A stretch of 64,000 nt of DNA from Scheffersomyces stipitis CBS 6054 (GCF_000209165.1 NC_009042.1:558001-622000); one strand, 5' to 3'; shown: positions 17,625 through 28,839, numbered from the stretch's first letter. Numbers and translations: made by a program. Notes: generated from the letters alone by a model not told the origin.

Positions 17625-20150
17625 CTACTTAAATATGAAACCGTTCAACGTCCCAGTTGGCATAGCTGGAGGATCAACAGAAGCTTGATATCTCTTCTGG
17701 ATATCTGTCAACTTCAACACCAATGCGTGGACATCATTCTTGTCCATGTCTTTCCTACACAAACAGATACCTCTCACATACTCTACAGAACAGTAGTAGA
17801 ACGAGCTTAATATCTCGTGTTCCCACATGTCAGGAATAGTCTCAAGAGGATCAGAACAGGTACCCAAATCACCCAAATACTCTATGGCACGCAAACTGTT
17901 TAACAAATAAGCAGAATCTTTTCTGGTAAACAACCCTTCGAGACTTCCATACAAGACAGTGACATCACGACCAATTCCTTCACTGAACGACTTGTATTTC
18001 TTCACAGCAGTAGGATCGATTTTCTTTCCACTCCCATGCAAAATGTTTTCGTATCCGATCCGTATATAGGCCTGGATGAAAGTGTCCAACAAGATATTGA
18101 AAGTTACCAGGTAAATTTCGTAGGAAGAGTAGCCTCGTAATTCTTCCATGTACTCGCCTATTGTTTCCACGCATCGCTGAACCATACCAGGCTCGTCATT
18201 GGTCTGGGTATTGCCCTCATCGTACCAGCCTTTGGTGAACACAGAAGACAATGCAGGGTACAAATCGTTCACAATAATGTCCACTACGGTTCTGATCACC
18301 TGAGCATTTAACTCCGTGCTAGGAGTCAAAGTTTCCTCAAACGCCTGTTTGATTCTGCCATGATAGCTGGTGTGAACTTTTTCCAAGTAGTTTGGTAAGA
18401 ACTTATCCTGTAATCTGTCAGTGTTTATCTCAAAGGTGTTGCCTAAAGCAGTCAAGTACTCAATCAACCCGGGCTTGGAGATTTGTTCTAATTCCTCTTG
18501 GGTCATGTTCTCAATGTCAAACTGCTGTTCACCGTTCTTTCTACGTCTAAAAAGTCTTTCTGTTTTACTTTCCTTGAGCAAGAACCGCTCGTTGTTGTAG
18601 ACTGACATGTACTTGTCAAACTCTTCCTCGATAATCTGTTGATAGTTGATAATACGCTTGATGTAGTTGTGAGACCAATGCTCTAAAACACCTACCAAGA
18701 TCTTAGAATAGCCTGAGTCTGCAGCCACATCTGCTTGTTCTTTGAGCATAGTCAATGGTGTCTTGAAATCAGGTAAAACGTAGATGTCTGAGTCGACTTC
18801 AAGAGTGATGATGTTATCTTGGATATCTTCATCTTCGATGATCTGGCTATAGTTATAGAGATCTGGAGGAGTGGCCCTCAACGTGAATGCAGTAGTCTCT
18901 TGCTTCATCAAGTTTACATTCCACTCCTCCATCTTCAACGTGATAACCTTCAAGTAGTCTTCAAGCACAACGTTCTTCAAGTCTTCGCCGATGATCGAGC
19001 GTTGGTCCTGCTTTATCACGGATTTTCTTCTGCCTTCACCATCTTCGTCATTTGACGTCTGGAGTGCTCCTACAAATTTACTATAGTGCGAGTCGTACGC
19101 CAAGATCTTCATCAAGTCTTCTGCCGGGGGATCCGTGTTGATCACTTCCATGGTAAACTTGTGCAACTTGTTGTAGTACACGTTCTTTATGAAGGTGTCT
19201 ACTTCCCAGCTGGCTGGAAAGAGAGGAGCCAAACGTTGGGTGATGAAGGTCAATTCGTCTTCTAACCAATCCAAATTCTCGTACACAAGCATTCTGTCCT
19301 CGGAAAAATGATTGATACAGGCGTTGAAAGTCTCTGAAAGGTTTTCTTCCAACTTGTCGTAGAAGAACTTTCTGTAATTTCTTCTACGGCCCCGAAAACT
19401 GGCATAGTCGATAGTCTTGACGTCTCGAGACTGATTCAAGCCTAAACTCTGCATAAGAGAAAACTTCAAATCTTCATTCGACTCATATTCTACGATTTTT
19501 ACGACGCGGTGGACAAGCTGGACGTTGCCATCTTTAACTACTTCTGTAAGACTGATAATAGCCTCACCCAATAACTCTTGGAAGTTGCCAATTGTCCGCT
19601 TTATCGGATCGATGATCTTGTATATGATGGATTTGAAGTCGTCCGACAACTCCCGCGAATACACTTCCAAATACTCCAGGAAATTACGAGCCTGAGTCAA
19701 CTCGTAATGGATCAGGAAGAGATTCGGCAACGTGTAAGTCAAGCTCGACTGCAACTGTTCGAGCTCTTCCTCTATCCGCCTATCAAGTCGCAACAAGTGG
19801 TCTCGAAATTGCCGGATGTCGTAGCAAAGACTGTTGACCTGAGTCAAGAACTGGTTGACGGAAGTCATCTTTCGGATCGTATCGTAATCTTTAATGTTAG
19901 TGATGGAGTCATCGTAGATCAGATTCACTTTGTTGATGTTCAGCTTGATAGCATTGATTTTGACAGCAGCACTATTCAACTTGGAAAGGTTTCCCATGAT
20001 GGAATCGATCTGTAAGCTTGTGGCTGAACTCAACTTGACATCTACAGATTGTTTTTCCTTAACGAATTGCTGGCGAAAAGAAGCGATTTTCGTCAAATCG
20101 TCTTCCACCTTGATGAGATGGGCGATCCTCGCTATAGCCTGATCGCTCAT
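17625..20150 (-). CDS. SEC6: Exocyst complex subunit Sec6
   Basis: 841 aa (yeast Sec6 805). Sec6 is a core exocyst subunit that tethers secretory vesicles to the plasma membrane and contacts Sec8, Exo70 and the SNARE Sec9. It is helical throughout, with coiled coil in residues 1-140. Typical segments are LFLIHYELTQARNFLEYLEVYS near 145-165 and a C-terminal helical-bundle part ending in YYCSVEYVRGICLCRKDMDKNDV. The start is the ATG complementary to 20148-20150. A CACGTGAC box lies about 145 bp upstream. Confidence 0.93.
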   Translation of the reverse strand: MSDQAIARIAHLIKVEDDLTKIASFRQQFVKEKQSVDVKLSSATSLQIDSIMGNLSKLNSAAVKINAIKLNINKVNLIYDDSITNIKDYDTIRKMTSVNQFLTQVNSLCYDIRQFRDHLLRLDRRIEEELEQLQSSLTYTLPNLFLIHYELTQARNFLEYLEVYSRELSDDFKSIIYKIIDPIKRTIGNFQELLGEAIISLTEVVKDGNVQLVHRVVKIVEYESNEDLKFSLMQSLGLNQSRDVKTIDYASFRGRRRNYRKFFYDKLEENLSETFNACINHFSEDRMLVYENLDWLEDELTFITQRLAPLFPASWEVDTFIKNVYYNKLHKFTMEVINTDPPAEDLMKILAYDSHYSKFVGALQTSNDEDGEGRRKSVIKQDQRSIIGEDLKNVVLEDYLKVITLKMEEWNVNLMKQETTAFTLRATPPDLYNYSQIIEDEDIQDNIITLEVDSDIYVLPDFKTPLTMLKEQADVAADSGYSKILVGVLEHWSHNYIKRIINYQQIIEEEFDKYMSVYNNERFLLKESKTERLFRRRKNGEQQFDIENMTQEELEQISKPGLIEYLTALGNTFEINTDRLQDKFLPNYLEKVHTSYHGRIKQAFEETLTPSTELNAQVIRTVVDIIVNDLYPALSSVFTKGWYDEGNTQTNDEPGMVQRCVETIGEYMEELRGYSSYEIYLVTFNILLDTFIQAYIRIGYENILHGSGKKIDPTAVKKYKSFSEGIGRDVTVLYGSLEGLFTRKDSAYLLNSLRAIEYLGDLGTCSDPLETIPDMWEHEILSSFYYCSVEYVRGICLCRKDMDKNDVHALVLKLTDIQKRYQASVDPPAMPTGTLNGFIFK

Positions 20151-20568
20151 AATTGGTTATAAATTTATATTAATAATTGATTTTAGAAAGAAGTATATAA
20201 TTATGATTATAGCAGGAATGTATATGTGTTTAGAAATTATTCAGTGCAGTATAAATAGAGTGTATACTGCTAGAAACAGCGAGAGCTGGAAAAGCACGTG
20301 ACGTATACGATCTGTATATCGATAAGCTTGGCTATACAAAATGGATATCATAATAGATAAGATTCTAATATTATTGTAGATATAATTATAGATTATCCTC
20401 ATTTCTATCTTCATATACAACTCTTTTTACTATTCATTCTCTCTACTCCAGAAAAGACTACACTATTAACAGAACCAACAAACTCCTCAGCTGGTAACTA
20501 TGGTGTTCGTTTAGTATATTAGCTTGTATCTTCCATCTGTTGGCCAAATACTCTCCCACTCTTCGCAC
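20151..20568. other. SEC6 promoter / PBP1 3' region
   Basis: 418 bp with a CACGTGAC at 20295-20302 and otherwise AT-rich sequence. No gene seen. Confidence 0.5.
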
Positions 20569-23079
20569 TCAACTATGTCCACCACGTCTGTTCTGATGAT
20601 GACTGTTGTATCTCCTTCCTGAATGATGATGACTATTATAATTATGACCTCCTGCATTATAGGGGTTCAACATCATATTTCCATTAACAGGACTACCACC
20701 AGCGACAAAACCTCCTGGTGGAGGCATAAATCCGCCTGGAGGCATGAACGGAGGTTCACCGCCGGGATACATATGCATTGGGGGCTGTCCAGGAGGTATT
20801 CCAACGGGAAACTGCTGTTGGTACATCATTGCAGCATGGAACTGTTGTTGCTGGAAATGAGCTGCCATAGCAGCAGCAGCAGCCTGCTGTTGATGAGGTG
20901 AAACAGGATATTTAGATCCAGCTGGAGCTCCGCCATATGCATTCGGTATAGCTGGGGCTGCCAACATAGGACTGGGGATAAATGGTGAAGTTGTTGGCAT
21001 CACCATTGGACCTCCAGCCTTGTTGCTACCGTTACCGCTGACGCTGCTACCATTGACGTAGCTGAGAGCAGGGAACAACTTGTCATGAGTATCGTCAAAC
21101 GTCGAATCCCAAGTAGGTGGAGTCTGGAAAGTTTTGTCGTAAACTACAGTATCAGACTTCTTTTCACTCTTTTCGTTCTTCTCAGCGTGTCTCTTCCTGG
21201 TAGTGACAAATAAGTTGAATGCAAACTGGAAGCTTTCCACCTTCTTAATCTGACTCTCTTTGGTAGGAATTCTGTCGGCTCCTCCAAAGAAGTCTGCTGG
21301 CGAAATCTGGTGGTGCCTCTTGACAGAACTGCCAGAACTAACGCTGCCGTTGCTGAATGGTCTCTGGTGGTTCATACGGGGTGAAGGATTGTTGGGAGAT
21401 CTATGGTAGCTGGCCTTAGGTGGCGTAGGCGAGATTTGAGTATGTTTACTAGCTGGCGTAAAAGCAGCAGCCTTAGGATTCAACTTGAATGTAGGCTTGG
21501 CTACATCTATTTTAGCTTTTGAGGGTGATTGAGACTGAGATTGAGCTTCAGAATTAGATTGAGATTGAGATGCTGAAGTCGCTTCAATTTCGTTTTGCAA
21601 TTTCTTTTGCTCTTGCTTCTTCAAGATCTCGTCCTGCTTCAACTTATCTTTAGTCAAGATTGGCAACAAGTCTGAAGGCATCTTGTGGGGAATCTTGAAA
21701 TTTGCTGAAAATTCGCGCAACGAGTTGATTTCGCTTTGCGCATTCAATCTAAACGACTCGTTGTGTGGCTGCTGAGAAACTTGAGGTTTGGCTGGAATCG
21801 AATCTGGCTTAACAGGAACAGTATTCTTTGCAGCCTTTGCAACAGACACTCCAGCAACATCCTCTGGGACTTTAGTTTCGGGTTTTTGTGCTTTTTCAAC
21901 CGTTCCTGTCTTTCCTACAGTTTTTTCTACAGTTTCAAGCTTATCTGGAGATTCAGGTGGTGGAGTAGCTTTAGAAATGCTGGTAGCAGAACTCGAGATG
22001 ATAGCAGGATCATTGTGGTATTGAGCAGCTCTTTGTCTGGGGGTTACGTACTTGCCTGCAACTTGTTTTCCAAGTGGAGGAACAGGGACGCTACTGTCGT
22101 TGGATATCGATGCGTTTCTCAATGCAGCCATCAACTCATCACCCCGTCTGTCTACACCAGAATACTTGTCTTCTTCATCAATTCCACTGTCATCAACTTG
22201 GAGCCCTCTTTCTTCTAAAATATGACGATCAGTTGTAGCCAGCAGTTCGATTTCGCGAGCCAACTTTTCTGCCTTGGCCACTCTTTCATGGTAATCTGGA
22301 GCAGAAGTGTTGATTCTGGTCGTATACAAATGTTCATCGTACGAGGCCTCTACCCCAAATTTCTCTTCGTTAACTTTAAATTGATCCCACTGGCCAGTGC
22401 TCGATTCGCCAAACGTATCATTGGAATTAAAGTTCAATGCTGGATGATCGATATCTTCATCTGGAACCCATCTCTGCAACTCTCTTTCTTTGAATTGCGT
22501 ACGGCCAGAAATGTCAGTATCAGTTTTGAACTTGGACTCTTCGTTTGAAGCTACACTAGCTGCTGGAGTAGACTGAACCTGAATCTGAGGAGCAGGCGAA
22601 TGGTGTTGCTTGGGAGACTTCAGATTCTTGAATGACTCGGCCAAGTCTACATCGATCACTTCCAAATCAATAAGGTCCTTCGACTGGATAATCAATTTGT
22701 CGAGGTGATCGCCGTTGGAATCGATGTTGCTCTTCTCGGCAATCAAGCTCTTGCCTACATTGACGGGATTCATCAAGACTACAGATAAGGCCGACGAGCC
22801 AGTAGGAGACAAGTCAGCAGATACAAGCAAGCCTTGGTAACGTGCTCCGTTAGTGATAGTAGCGACGCACGACTTGCCAATGGACTTGGTCACCAAGTAG
22901 AGCAAACGGTTGTTGCCGATCTCGTCGTTCTGAGAGCTTACAACATACAGAGGCGAGCTGCTGTTTGAGTTGGCCGAGTTGGCAGTGTTGGCAGTGTTGC
23001 TACCGTTACTGTATCTGGAGTTGGAACGACGGTGGCCGTTCTTCTGGACACTGCCCGAGCGAGAAGTGTTTGGTTTCAT
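20569..23079 (-). CDS. PBP1: Ataxin-2 homolog Pbp1
   Basis: 836 aa (yeast Pbp1 722). It binds Pab1 and regulates mRNA polyadenylation, stress granules and TORC1. Residues about 55-145 form the Lsm-like ataxin-2 domain (LLYLVTKSIGKSCVATITNGARYQGLLVSADL). Residues about 215-290 form the LsmAD region (WVPDEDIDHPALNFNSNDTFGESSTGQWDQFKVNEEKFGV...YDEHLYTTRI). The remainder is low complexity: Ser/Pro/Gln-rich stretches, a PAM2-like area is not obvious, and the C-terminus is Met/Pro/Gly/Gln-rich with His/Tyr/Asn and an RRGGHS ending. The extended methionine-rich tail may be the redox-sensitive phase-separating part known from Pbp1. Confidence 0.9.
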   Translation of the reverse strand: MKPNTSRSGSVQKNGHRRSNSRYSNGSNTANTANSANSNSSSPLYVVSSQNDEIGNNRLLYLVTKSIGKSCVATITNGARYQGLLVSADLSPTGSSALSVVLMNPVNVGKSLIAEKSNIDSNGDHLDKLIIQSKDLIDLEVIDVDLAESFKNLKSPKQHHSPAPQIQVQSTPAASVASNEESKFKTDTDISGRTQFKERELQRWVPDEDIDHPALNFNSNDTFGESSTGQWDQFKVNEEKFGVEASYDEHLYTTRINTSAPDYHERVAKAEKLAREIELLATTDRHILEERGLQVDDSGIDEEDKYSGVDRRGDELMAALRNASISNDSSVPVPPLGKQVAGKYVTPRQRAAQYHNDPAIISSSATSISKATPPPESPDKLETVEKTVGKTGTVEKAQKPETKVPEDVAGVSVAKAAKNTVPVKPDSIPAKPQVSQQPHNESFRLNAQSEINSLREFSANFKIPHKMPSDLLPILTKDKLKQDEILKKQEQKKLQNEIEATSASQSQSNSEAQSQSQSPSKAKIDVAKPTFKLNPKAAAFTPASKHTQISPTPPKASYHRSPNNPSPRMNHQRPFSNGSVSSGSSVKRHHQISPADFFGGADRIPTKESQIKKVESFQFAFNLFVTTRKRHAEKNEKSEKKSDTVVYDKTFQTPPTWDSTFDDTHDKLFPALSYVNGSSVSGNGSNKAGGPMVMPTTSPFIPSPMLAAPAIPNAYGGAPAGSKYPVSPHQQQAAAAAMAAHFQQQQFHAAMMYQQQFPVGIPPGQPPMHMYPGGEPPFMPPGGFMPPPGGFVAGGSPVNGNMMLNPYNAGGHNYNSHHHSGRRYNSHHQNRRGGHS

Positions 23080-25038
23080 GTTATAAGATGAAAGAACTGA
23101 AAAAGTAATAATAGCGTAACAACAATAGTTACGAACGACTAAAAATTGATGATATTAATCAGATAGTCAAATTAGTGAAATAAACGAGTTTTTCAACACC
23201 AATAGTTTTGATAAAGTTTGCTTGGTATTTTGAATTCACCAAAAAGATTACCACTAAAGATACGATATCAAGTGAGATATCAAGGAGACAACCAACTGTC
23301 TTGATTAGGTATTTAGAGTTTCTGGAAAGAACCTCTATGATGGATCAGTTACACTGGAACTGTGAGTCTATATAGACAGGCGAGGCAGTAGTATGTATAC
23401 GATAATCCAATGATAATCCTACACAACGTTTGCTGCAATCTGTACGATAATCTTTACTGATCTTCAGCGATAGTATAGTTACGTAGCCTTTGGTGATGTA
23501 TCACAAGATTCACGAATCTTCTCGATATCAAGTGACTAGAGCCAGTCGTAGATGATAATCGTCTGTGAGATTCTTCGATTCAGAAAAACTTCAACGACAG
23601 AATCTGAAGATTCACTTCTGGCACAGTGGCAGACTTGCAATAACCCTAGAGTACAACTAGAGGACGAACAAAAAGAAGTGAAACACAAGGAAAAAGAAGA
23701 GTCTGAAAGTAAATGAGAAAAAAAGACAGAAAACGCATATTGTTGTTTTAGGAAACGGTGTTTTGTTTAGTGGCTTGCGACTTTGGTGGCACTGGGTGGT
23801 AGCGCCGGACGGAGGGAGCGACGCGGTTGAGGGGGAATTGCGAAAGTTGTGTGGGAAAATAGTGAGAAACTGCGAAAAATGGCGGGACCAGATAGGGAGA
23901 GCCGGTGGGACAAAATAGAGAGAAGGATTAGGCGACAAGAGAAGAACTTGCTGGAGACAAATAAAGATAGACTTGCTATAGAGAATTGCCACAGAGGGCC
24001 ACAGAGGGCCACAAAGGTTTGCTACAGAGAGTTGCTACAGAGAGTTGCTACCGCTAGAGCTGATTGAGTTGAACTAGATAGAATTGATACAGCAGAAAAA
24101 GGATGATTGTTCTGAAAAATAGTAGCACAATTTTAGGGAAGAATTCCCAAATATAACGGGAATGTCCACTGTGGAAGACAATAGTGGTGTGGTGTAAGAG
24201 ATACGGATAATTTAGCGGGGTCTTAGTACAACTAGACTATTTAAATGAATTTCTTGTGTGTGCCTTTTCGTTCTGGAAGCCTCCGTGACATGATTTGATA
24301 GTACTGGCTGGTTAGGGAGAATTTCCTCTAGCGAGACTTGTAGAAGCTACCGAGAACCTCCAGTCTCCAGCTTCTAAAGGAAGTATAGAGGGCACAAAAT
24401 ACTTCCAATAGTTTCCTGATTCGTGTGACTGCACTTTCCAGTTTGGATGAGTTCTGGACTCTACTTGGTGGAATCCATTGCCACAATCCTTGTTCATCAA
24501 CCCCTCTTGCCTATTTATAGCCAGAGATCTTCACAGGGACTTTCGCGGACTGAAGAAACTGAAGAATAGTACTATAACCCGAAAACAGTGAACTACTTGA
24601 AATCTCCCTCTACGGAACTACCAGGAAAGTTCATATACACAGACTGGTCTTACTCATAAGCGTGTTGTCTGTGCTTTCGGTCTTCTACCACGACTAGTTG
24701 TCTCTGGCTTGCTCGCTATCGTACTGATCCTGGAACTTGCTATTTTTCAGGCTAATTCTCGCTAATTCCTGCCTGCTCGCGCACTGTTCTCAGTAAGGCT
24801 CGCTAACTGTCACGAGCCCTTAAGATTCCGCTATGGCCACACAAATCCCAACTAGTCAAGAGAAGAAAGAGACTCACAATAGTAGTTCACTAGAACAGTA
24901 CAGCGTATTGTCAGACTACCGAAGTGAAGTATTTTGCATTAGTCTATCCAATATCGTAGAACTTCGTAGAATTCTAAAGTCTACAGTAATTAAACTATAT
25001 AAGTACATTATCGTCATTAGCTCTACGGCTATTTAGCA
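23080..25038. other. 2 kb intergenic region upstream of PBP1
   Basis: No convincing gene; short frames on both strands lack family features. It holds small tandem duplications (23991-24046), a run of AAATAGTGAGAA-like motifs (23850-23920), and TTAGCGAG-type motifs around 24740-24820 on the opposite strand. The remainder is presumably PBP1 promoter and the 3' end of the DENN-like gene. Confidence 0.5.
23991..24046 (+). repeat. Two adjacent short tandem duplications
   Basis: ACAGAGGGCC is duplicated at 23991-24010, and the 13 bp GCTACAGAGAGTT is duplicated at 24021-24046. The shared ACAGAG core suggests local slippage. Confidence 0.85.
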
Positions 25039-27069
25039 TCAACAGCAGATGCTGGTAAAGCCTATACCTATTTCTACACTATCTACCACTGAGCCCCAGT
25101 AGAGAAGAACAAACTCTCTGACAAACTGAAGATCTGCCTCTGAATAAGGATCGAGTTCCATGTCAACTATGTCCTGGTATGTAAGCTCGACTCTGATCTT
25201 GGAAGAAGATGTCAACAGCGACAATAGTGACGTATTGACTTCGTCGTCATCTTCACCGTGAGGGCATTCTACTTCTGGACGTCCATGAAGACTCTCTCCT
25301 TGTGGAACCAAGTCGTCAAGCTGCTCGGTGATAATCTCGTTCACCAAGTAGAACCATTTCTTCGTAAGCTTATGGAAGTATCCTATAGTTTTGATCAACT
25401 CAAATAAGTCCAAATTGGTCTTACGTAAACTGGTAGCACTTGTGGCGGTATCGGCAGCACTGTCTGAATCAACTTGGCCAGCACTGGCAAACCATGAAAA
25501 CGCTTGCCAAATAGACTCTCTCCATGAAATCGGCTCTGTGGCATAATCCAACCACCACTTAGGTTCGTCTACATACACAGATCCAGAATCAGCAAGAATA
25601 TCGTCATACTCATCTGGATTGGCAGAAGTTTCGACCGAAGCAGCTGTATAAAGAGAGTTCAAATCATCAGTAGAGATGTTTGTATTGTTGGTGAAGATTG
25701 TATGGTGGGTATCGTCTTGCCTGCTGCAGGAAATGGGTTTATAGATCAACTTGAACTTCTTATAGTCCTTGATGGTTGCTCTAATACGCTTGGAATCGTC
25801 GATGTTCATATCTTTGATGTCCGAGTGGTTGTAGACAGTGACACTATCGTCAAGAATTACACCTATGTCGTACAAATCTCGCTGGAACATCAATATGTCG
25901 TCACTGGTAGAGGCAATATACCCGCTGGTTTTGAGCAAATCGTCGCTATCTAAGTCGTTCAAACCAATGTTGTAGATTGGCTGAGAGTATGAATGCTTCT
26001 TTTCGTCTTTAGAAACAGTTTCAATGTCGTGAGGAATAACGGAAATCAACGACAACAAATACGTGAAGGCACTGTGGTTAAAATAGATGTCATTCTCGAC
26101 AGAGTCGCTATCATTCTCGATGCTTTCTTTGTCGAGGAGATGGTGTCTGTGGTTTTTAGCAAAGAAAATAATACGTTTACGAAGTAAACTCTGCTTGTAA
26201 AGAGCGAAGATAAACGGGCCCACGGTTTTAAACATTTGTGGAAGCTTAGTTAACAAATGGTGATGAACATTCGGAGTCAATTTTACCAGCGAATTCAGTA
26301 GAAATCTCGACGAAGACGAAGACACTGGCAAGTGCGGTTCACTGGAAAGCTTCTGGACTACGATTCGATCGTATAATTGGTTGAAAATGTCAAAGTTGTC
26401 GTATTGTTCTGTTTGTAGAAAGTGAACTAACGTCGAGTCCAATACTTCAATATACTCCCAGCCATTGCTGATGAATTCGTTCGGCTTCCATGACTCTGAA
26501 CTTCTTGTAATAGAGTCTGACGTCAAAGGGGTCATTGTCTTAGAGCCTACAGAACCAAAACCAGAGCCAGAGCCAGAACCAGACCGCGAACCCAGCTCCT
26601 TGGTTGCGGGATCGCATATGATTCCAAGAGAATATACCTTGACAGTAGATCTATCGACTGGGCCATTTGCAGAATTTTTGCGATTTACAGTTTTACTGTC
26701 AACTCCATCGTTATTATTGTTTTCATCATTTTCATTCTTAGTAGTATCATTTTCAGAGTGGACTTCAATTTGAATTTGCCCATCGATTTCATCATTTTGA
26801 TTATTTTGACGAGGCTGATTTTGTCCAACTATATGCTGCCGGAATGTTCCAAGACCATAGTAGACCTTGTCAGAGTGCAAATGTGAAACCAAGACTGTTG
26901 CTTTATCGAATTCATGAATACCTGATGGCAAGACTTTGAAATCCAATCCTGAAAAATCGTAGCCATCGATGACGGACTTGGACCATACGATCTCGTAGCC
27001 AGTTCTGACTTCAAATTGAACAAGAAACATCGCTATCACCCGTGAGGGCGTGTAAGACACTGTCTGCAT
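25039..27069 (-). CDS. LCHN/DENN-domain protein (Anr2/DENND11-like)
   Basis: 676 aa. Residues about 14-80 read as a uDENN/LCHN start: MFLVQFEVRTGYEIVWSKSV, then LDFKVLPSGIHEFDKATVLVSH and YYGLGTFRQ. This matches the LCHN family (yeast Ykl047w/Anr2, human DENND11), relatives of Avl9, which act in membrane trafficking. A disordered insert with Asn/Asp and a Ser-Gly run follows (about residues 85-175). Two later helical regions (LLRKRIIFFAKNHRHHLL and WRESIWQAFSWFASAG) are typical of the family's cDENN part. Met14 is a plausible alternative start, since family members begin just before VQF. The exact yeast ortholog is uncertain. Confidence 0.7.
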   Translation of the reverse strand: MQTVSYTPSRVIAMFLVQFEVRTGYEIVWSKSVIDGYDFSGLDFKVLPSGIHEFDKATVLVSHLHSDKVYYGLGTFRQHIVGQNQPRQNNQNDEIDGQIQIEVHSENDTTKNENDENNNNDGVDSKTVNRKNSANGPVDRSTVKVYSLGIICDPATKELGSRSGSGSGSGFGSVGSKTMTPLTSDSITRSSESWKPNEFISNGWEYIEVLDSTLVHFLQTEQYDNFDIFNQLYDRIVVQKLSSEPHLPVSSSSSRFLLNSLVKLTPNVHHHLLTKLPQMFKTVGPFIFALYKQSLLRKRIIFFAKNHRHHLLDKESIENDSDSVENDIYFNHSAFTYLLSLISVIPHDIETVSKDEKKHSYSQPIYNIGLNDLDSDDLLKTSGYIASTSDDILMFQRDLYDIGVILDDSVTVYNHSDIKDMNIDDSKRIRATIKDYKKFKLIYKPISCSRQDDTHHTIFTNNTNISTDDLNSLYTAASVETSANPDEYDDILADSGSVYVDEPKWWLDYATEPISWRESIWQAFSWFASAGQVDSDSAADTATSATSLRKTNLDLFELIKTIGYFHKLTKKWFYLVNEIITEQLDDLVPQGESLHGRPEVECPHGEDDDEVNTSLLSLLTSSSKIRVELTYQDIVDMELDPYSEADLQFVREFVLLYWGSVVDSVEIGIGFTSICC

Positions 27070-27390
27070 TGAGAGTGTAAAGAAAGACAGAGAAGAACTT
27101 TAAGGGTAAAGGAGTAGCTAAAGTTGTTAAATGTGGAGTGGAGTGTTCCTATCTGATTGTATGAGGTTATGCACAGATAGGAGAAATAGTGAGCTGACGG
27201 TAAGAGTTAGTGAGAACCCCACAAGAAATAGTGACAGGCATCTAGTTTTTAGCGAGAAAACGGAAAAAACCCGTGGTGCTCATTCTATTTTTCTCTCTAA
27301 AGTGCACCAGTCTCTCGTTCCTGTCTCTATTTCTCGCTGTTGCAACTGTAGAACCATAATTAATAGTACGACATCTTCACCTTTTGATTC
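27070..27390. other. Divergent promoter LCHN-like/LYR gene
   Basis: 321 bp between divergent starts. It contains several AAATAGTGA or TAGCGAGAA motifs (27181-27260), discussed as a finding. No TATA box is evident. Confidence 0.5.
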
Positions 27391-27633
27391 ATGGACCCTC
27401 GTATACGGCAGTTGTACCGGCAATTGCTCTTCATGGGTCGAGACTATCCCGTCCAGTCTGGAGGATATGGCAAGTTTCGAACTCAATTGAAGAGATCATT
27501 TGAGAAGACTGAAGTGGTAAGTGAAGAGCAACTACAGAAAGCTCTAGCAAAGGGTGACTATGTGGTCAAGGAGTTGGAAGCATTGTACTTTCTCACACGG
27601 TACCGGGACATCAAGAGGAAATACTATGATTAG
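27391..27633 (+). CDS. LYR-motif mitochondrial protein, ETFRF1/LYRM5-like
   Basis: 80 aa protein of the LYR (Complex1_LYR) superfamily. The LYR tripeptide is at residues 8-10 (RQLYRQLL), followed by GRDYP and the partner Phe in GKFRTQLKRSF. The segment GDYVVKELEALYFLTRYRDIKRKYY matches human LYRM5/ETFRF1 (GEFVMKELEALYFLRKYR...) better than other LYR proteins. In mammals ETFRF1 binds and deflavinates the electron transfer flavoprotein. LYR proteins act in the mitochondrial matrix with the acyl carrier protein. Full length for the family. The ATG at 27391 is the only sensible start. Confidence 0.8.
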   Translation: MDPRIRQLYRQLLFMGRDYPVQSGGYGKFRTQLKRSFEKTEVVSEEQLQKALAKGDYVVKELEALYFLTRYRDIKRKYYD

Positions 27634-27964
27634 AAGAATAATATACATACCGTATAGAATCATAAATAGAAGTTTATCAGAATCGCCCGTCCATTCAAAA
27701 TGCAACGTCTGAAAGTCATGAAGTAGCTTGCAACGACACCAATAGACATACGGATAGTGCAGTATGCCTACGTTGGCACTTCAAGAAGACAGTCGAGATA
27801 TGATGCTGTAGCAATTTAGTTATTACAAGAAGATATATAGAAGAAAATGATATAGTAGTAGATACAAAACAATATTTGACTTTACGTGCCATTCGTTTCT
27901 ATGTGTGCATTATGACTATTAAACAAAGATTGACAATTAATGAAGATGAAGATGGATATGAAGA
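27634..27964. other. Convergent intergenic region LYR gene/VTC1
   Basis: 331 bp between two 3' ends. Nothing recognised. Confidence 0.5.
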
Positions 27965-28312
27965 TCAAGCTCTGATTCTCAACACAAAGTTGATTACCAC
28001 AGCGACCAACAAGAAGAAACACAACATAGTAGGACCAAATCTGTCATCGTAAGGTCCAGAACCTCTCAATCTGATAGCCTTAGCTCTCCAGTGGTAAGTG
28101 ACCAAGGCGTATACCATGGTCAACATGGCAATGAAGGTGAAAAGACCGGCGGAAATACGGCCGACGGCATCACCAAAGTTCAACAAACCAACACCAAGAG
28201 ATCCGAGGATGACAGTGAAGTTCAACCACGAGAGGAAAGTTCTCTCGTTGGCAAAGAACACCTTGGGTTCGACTCTGGCTGGTAAAGCAATTCTCTTTTG
28301 AGTAGCAGACAT
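27965..28312 (-). CDS. VTC1: Vacuolar transporter chaperone subunit Vtc1
   Basis: 115 aa, DUF202 membrane protein. Vtc1 is the small subunit of the VTC polyphosphate polymerase in the vacuole membrane. KIALP-like [28 protein letters not shown] and the loop [13 protein letters not shown] are almost invariant in Vtc1. Three membrane spans are visible at about residues 30-50, 55-77 and 92-112. Slightly shorter at the N-terminus than yeast Vtc1 (129). A CACGTGGG box, the high-affinity Pho4 form, lies about 530 bp upstream. Confidence 0.95.
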   Translation of the reverse strand: MSATQKRIALPARVEPKVFFANERTFLSWLNFTVILGSLGVGLLNFGDAVGRISAGLFTFIAMLTMVYALVTYHWRAKAIRLRGSGPYDDRFGPTMLCFFLLVAVVINFVLRIRA

Positions 28313-28839
28313 TTTATGGATGAAATTGAAACTAAACGGATGGAAATATTGAAATTGAAGTTTGAAAGTGAGATTCTTAATTCAATTTGAGGCTAGATGA
28401 ACGAGAGATGACTGAATGGACAACTACTGAATTCTTAGCAATTCGGGTCTGGTAGTCTTGATAACTGCGGCAATTGATATGGTAACCAATTGTTCTGAAA
28501 CTGAAACTTGTATTTTTGAAAATTCACTGGTGAACTTTCTGAATTTGTTCTGGAAGATAAGCTGTATATAAATGTTAGAATTGTTCGATGAGATGGAGAC
28601 AATTTCCGAGAATTGTCTGTCTGTCTGTTCCGCTAATGGTGTCGGGGATTCTCTCGAAATACCAATAGCTTTTCTGTCTGTTTTCACTACTTACAAGTTG
28701 ATTGACGATGGCCAAACTGAAAAAAAAGACATCCTTGAATAATTCGATGTTGTATTAGAAGTAGGTTGCTATAGGTAGAAGTCAGGCGTGCATACAAAAC
28801 CTGCATCTTTATATTGGCTCTGAAGCTTAATTGAAGGCA

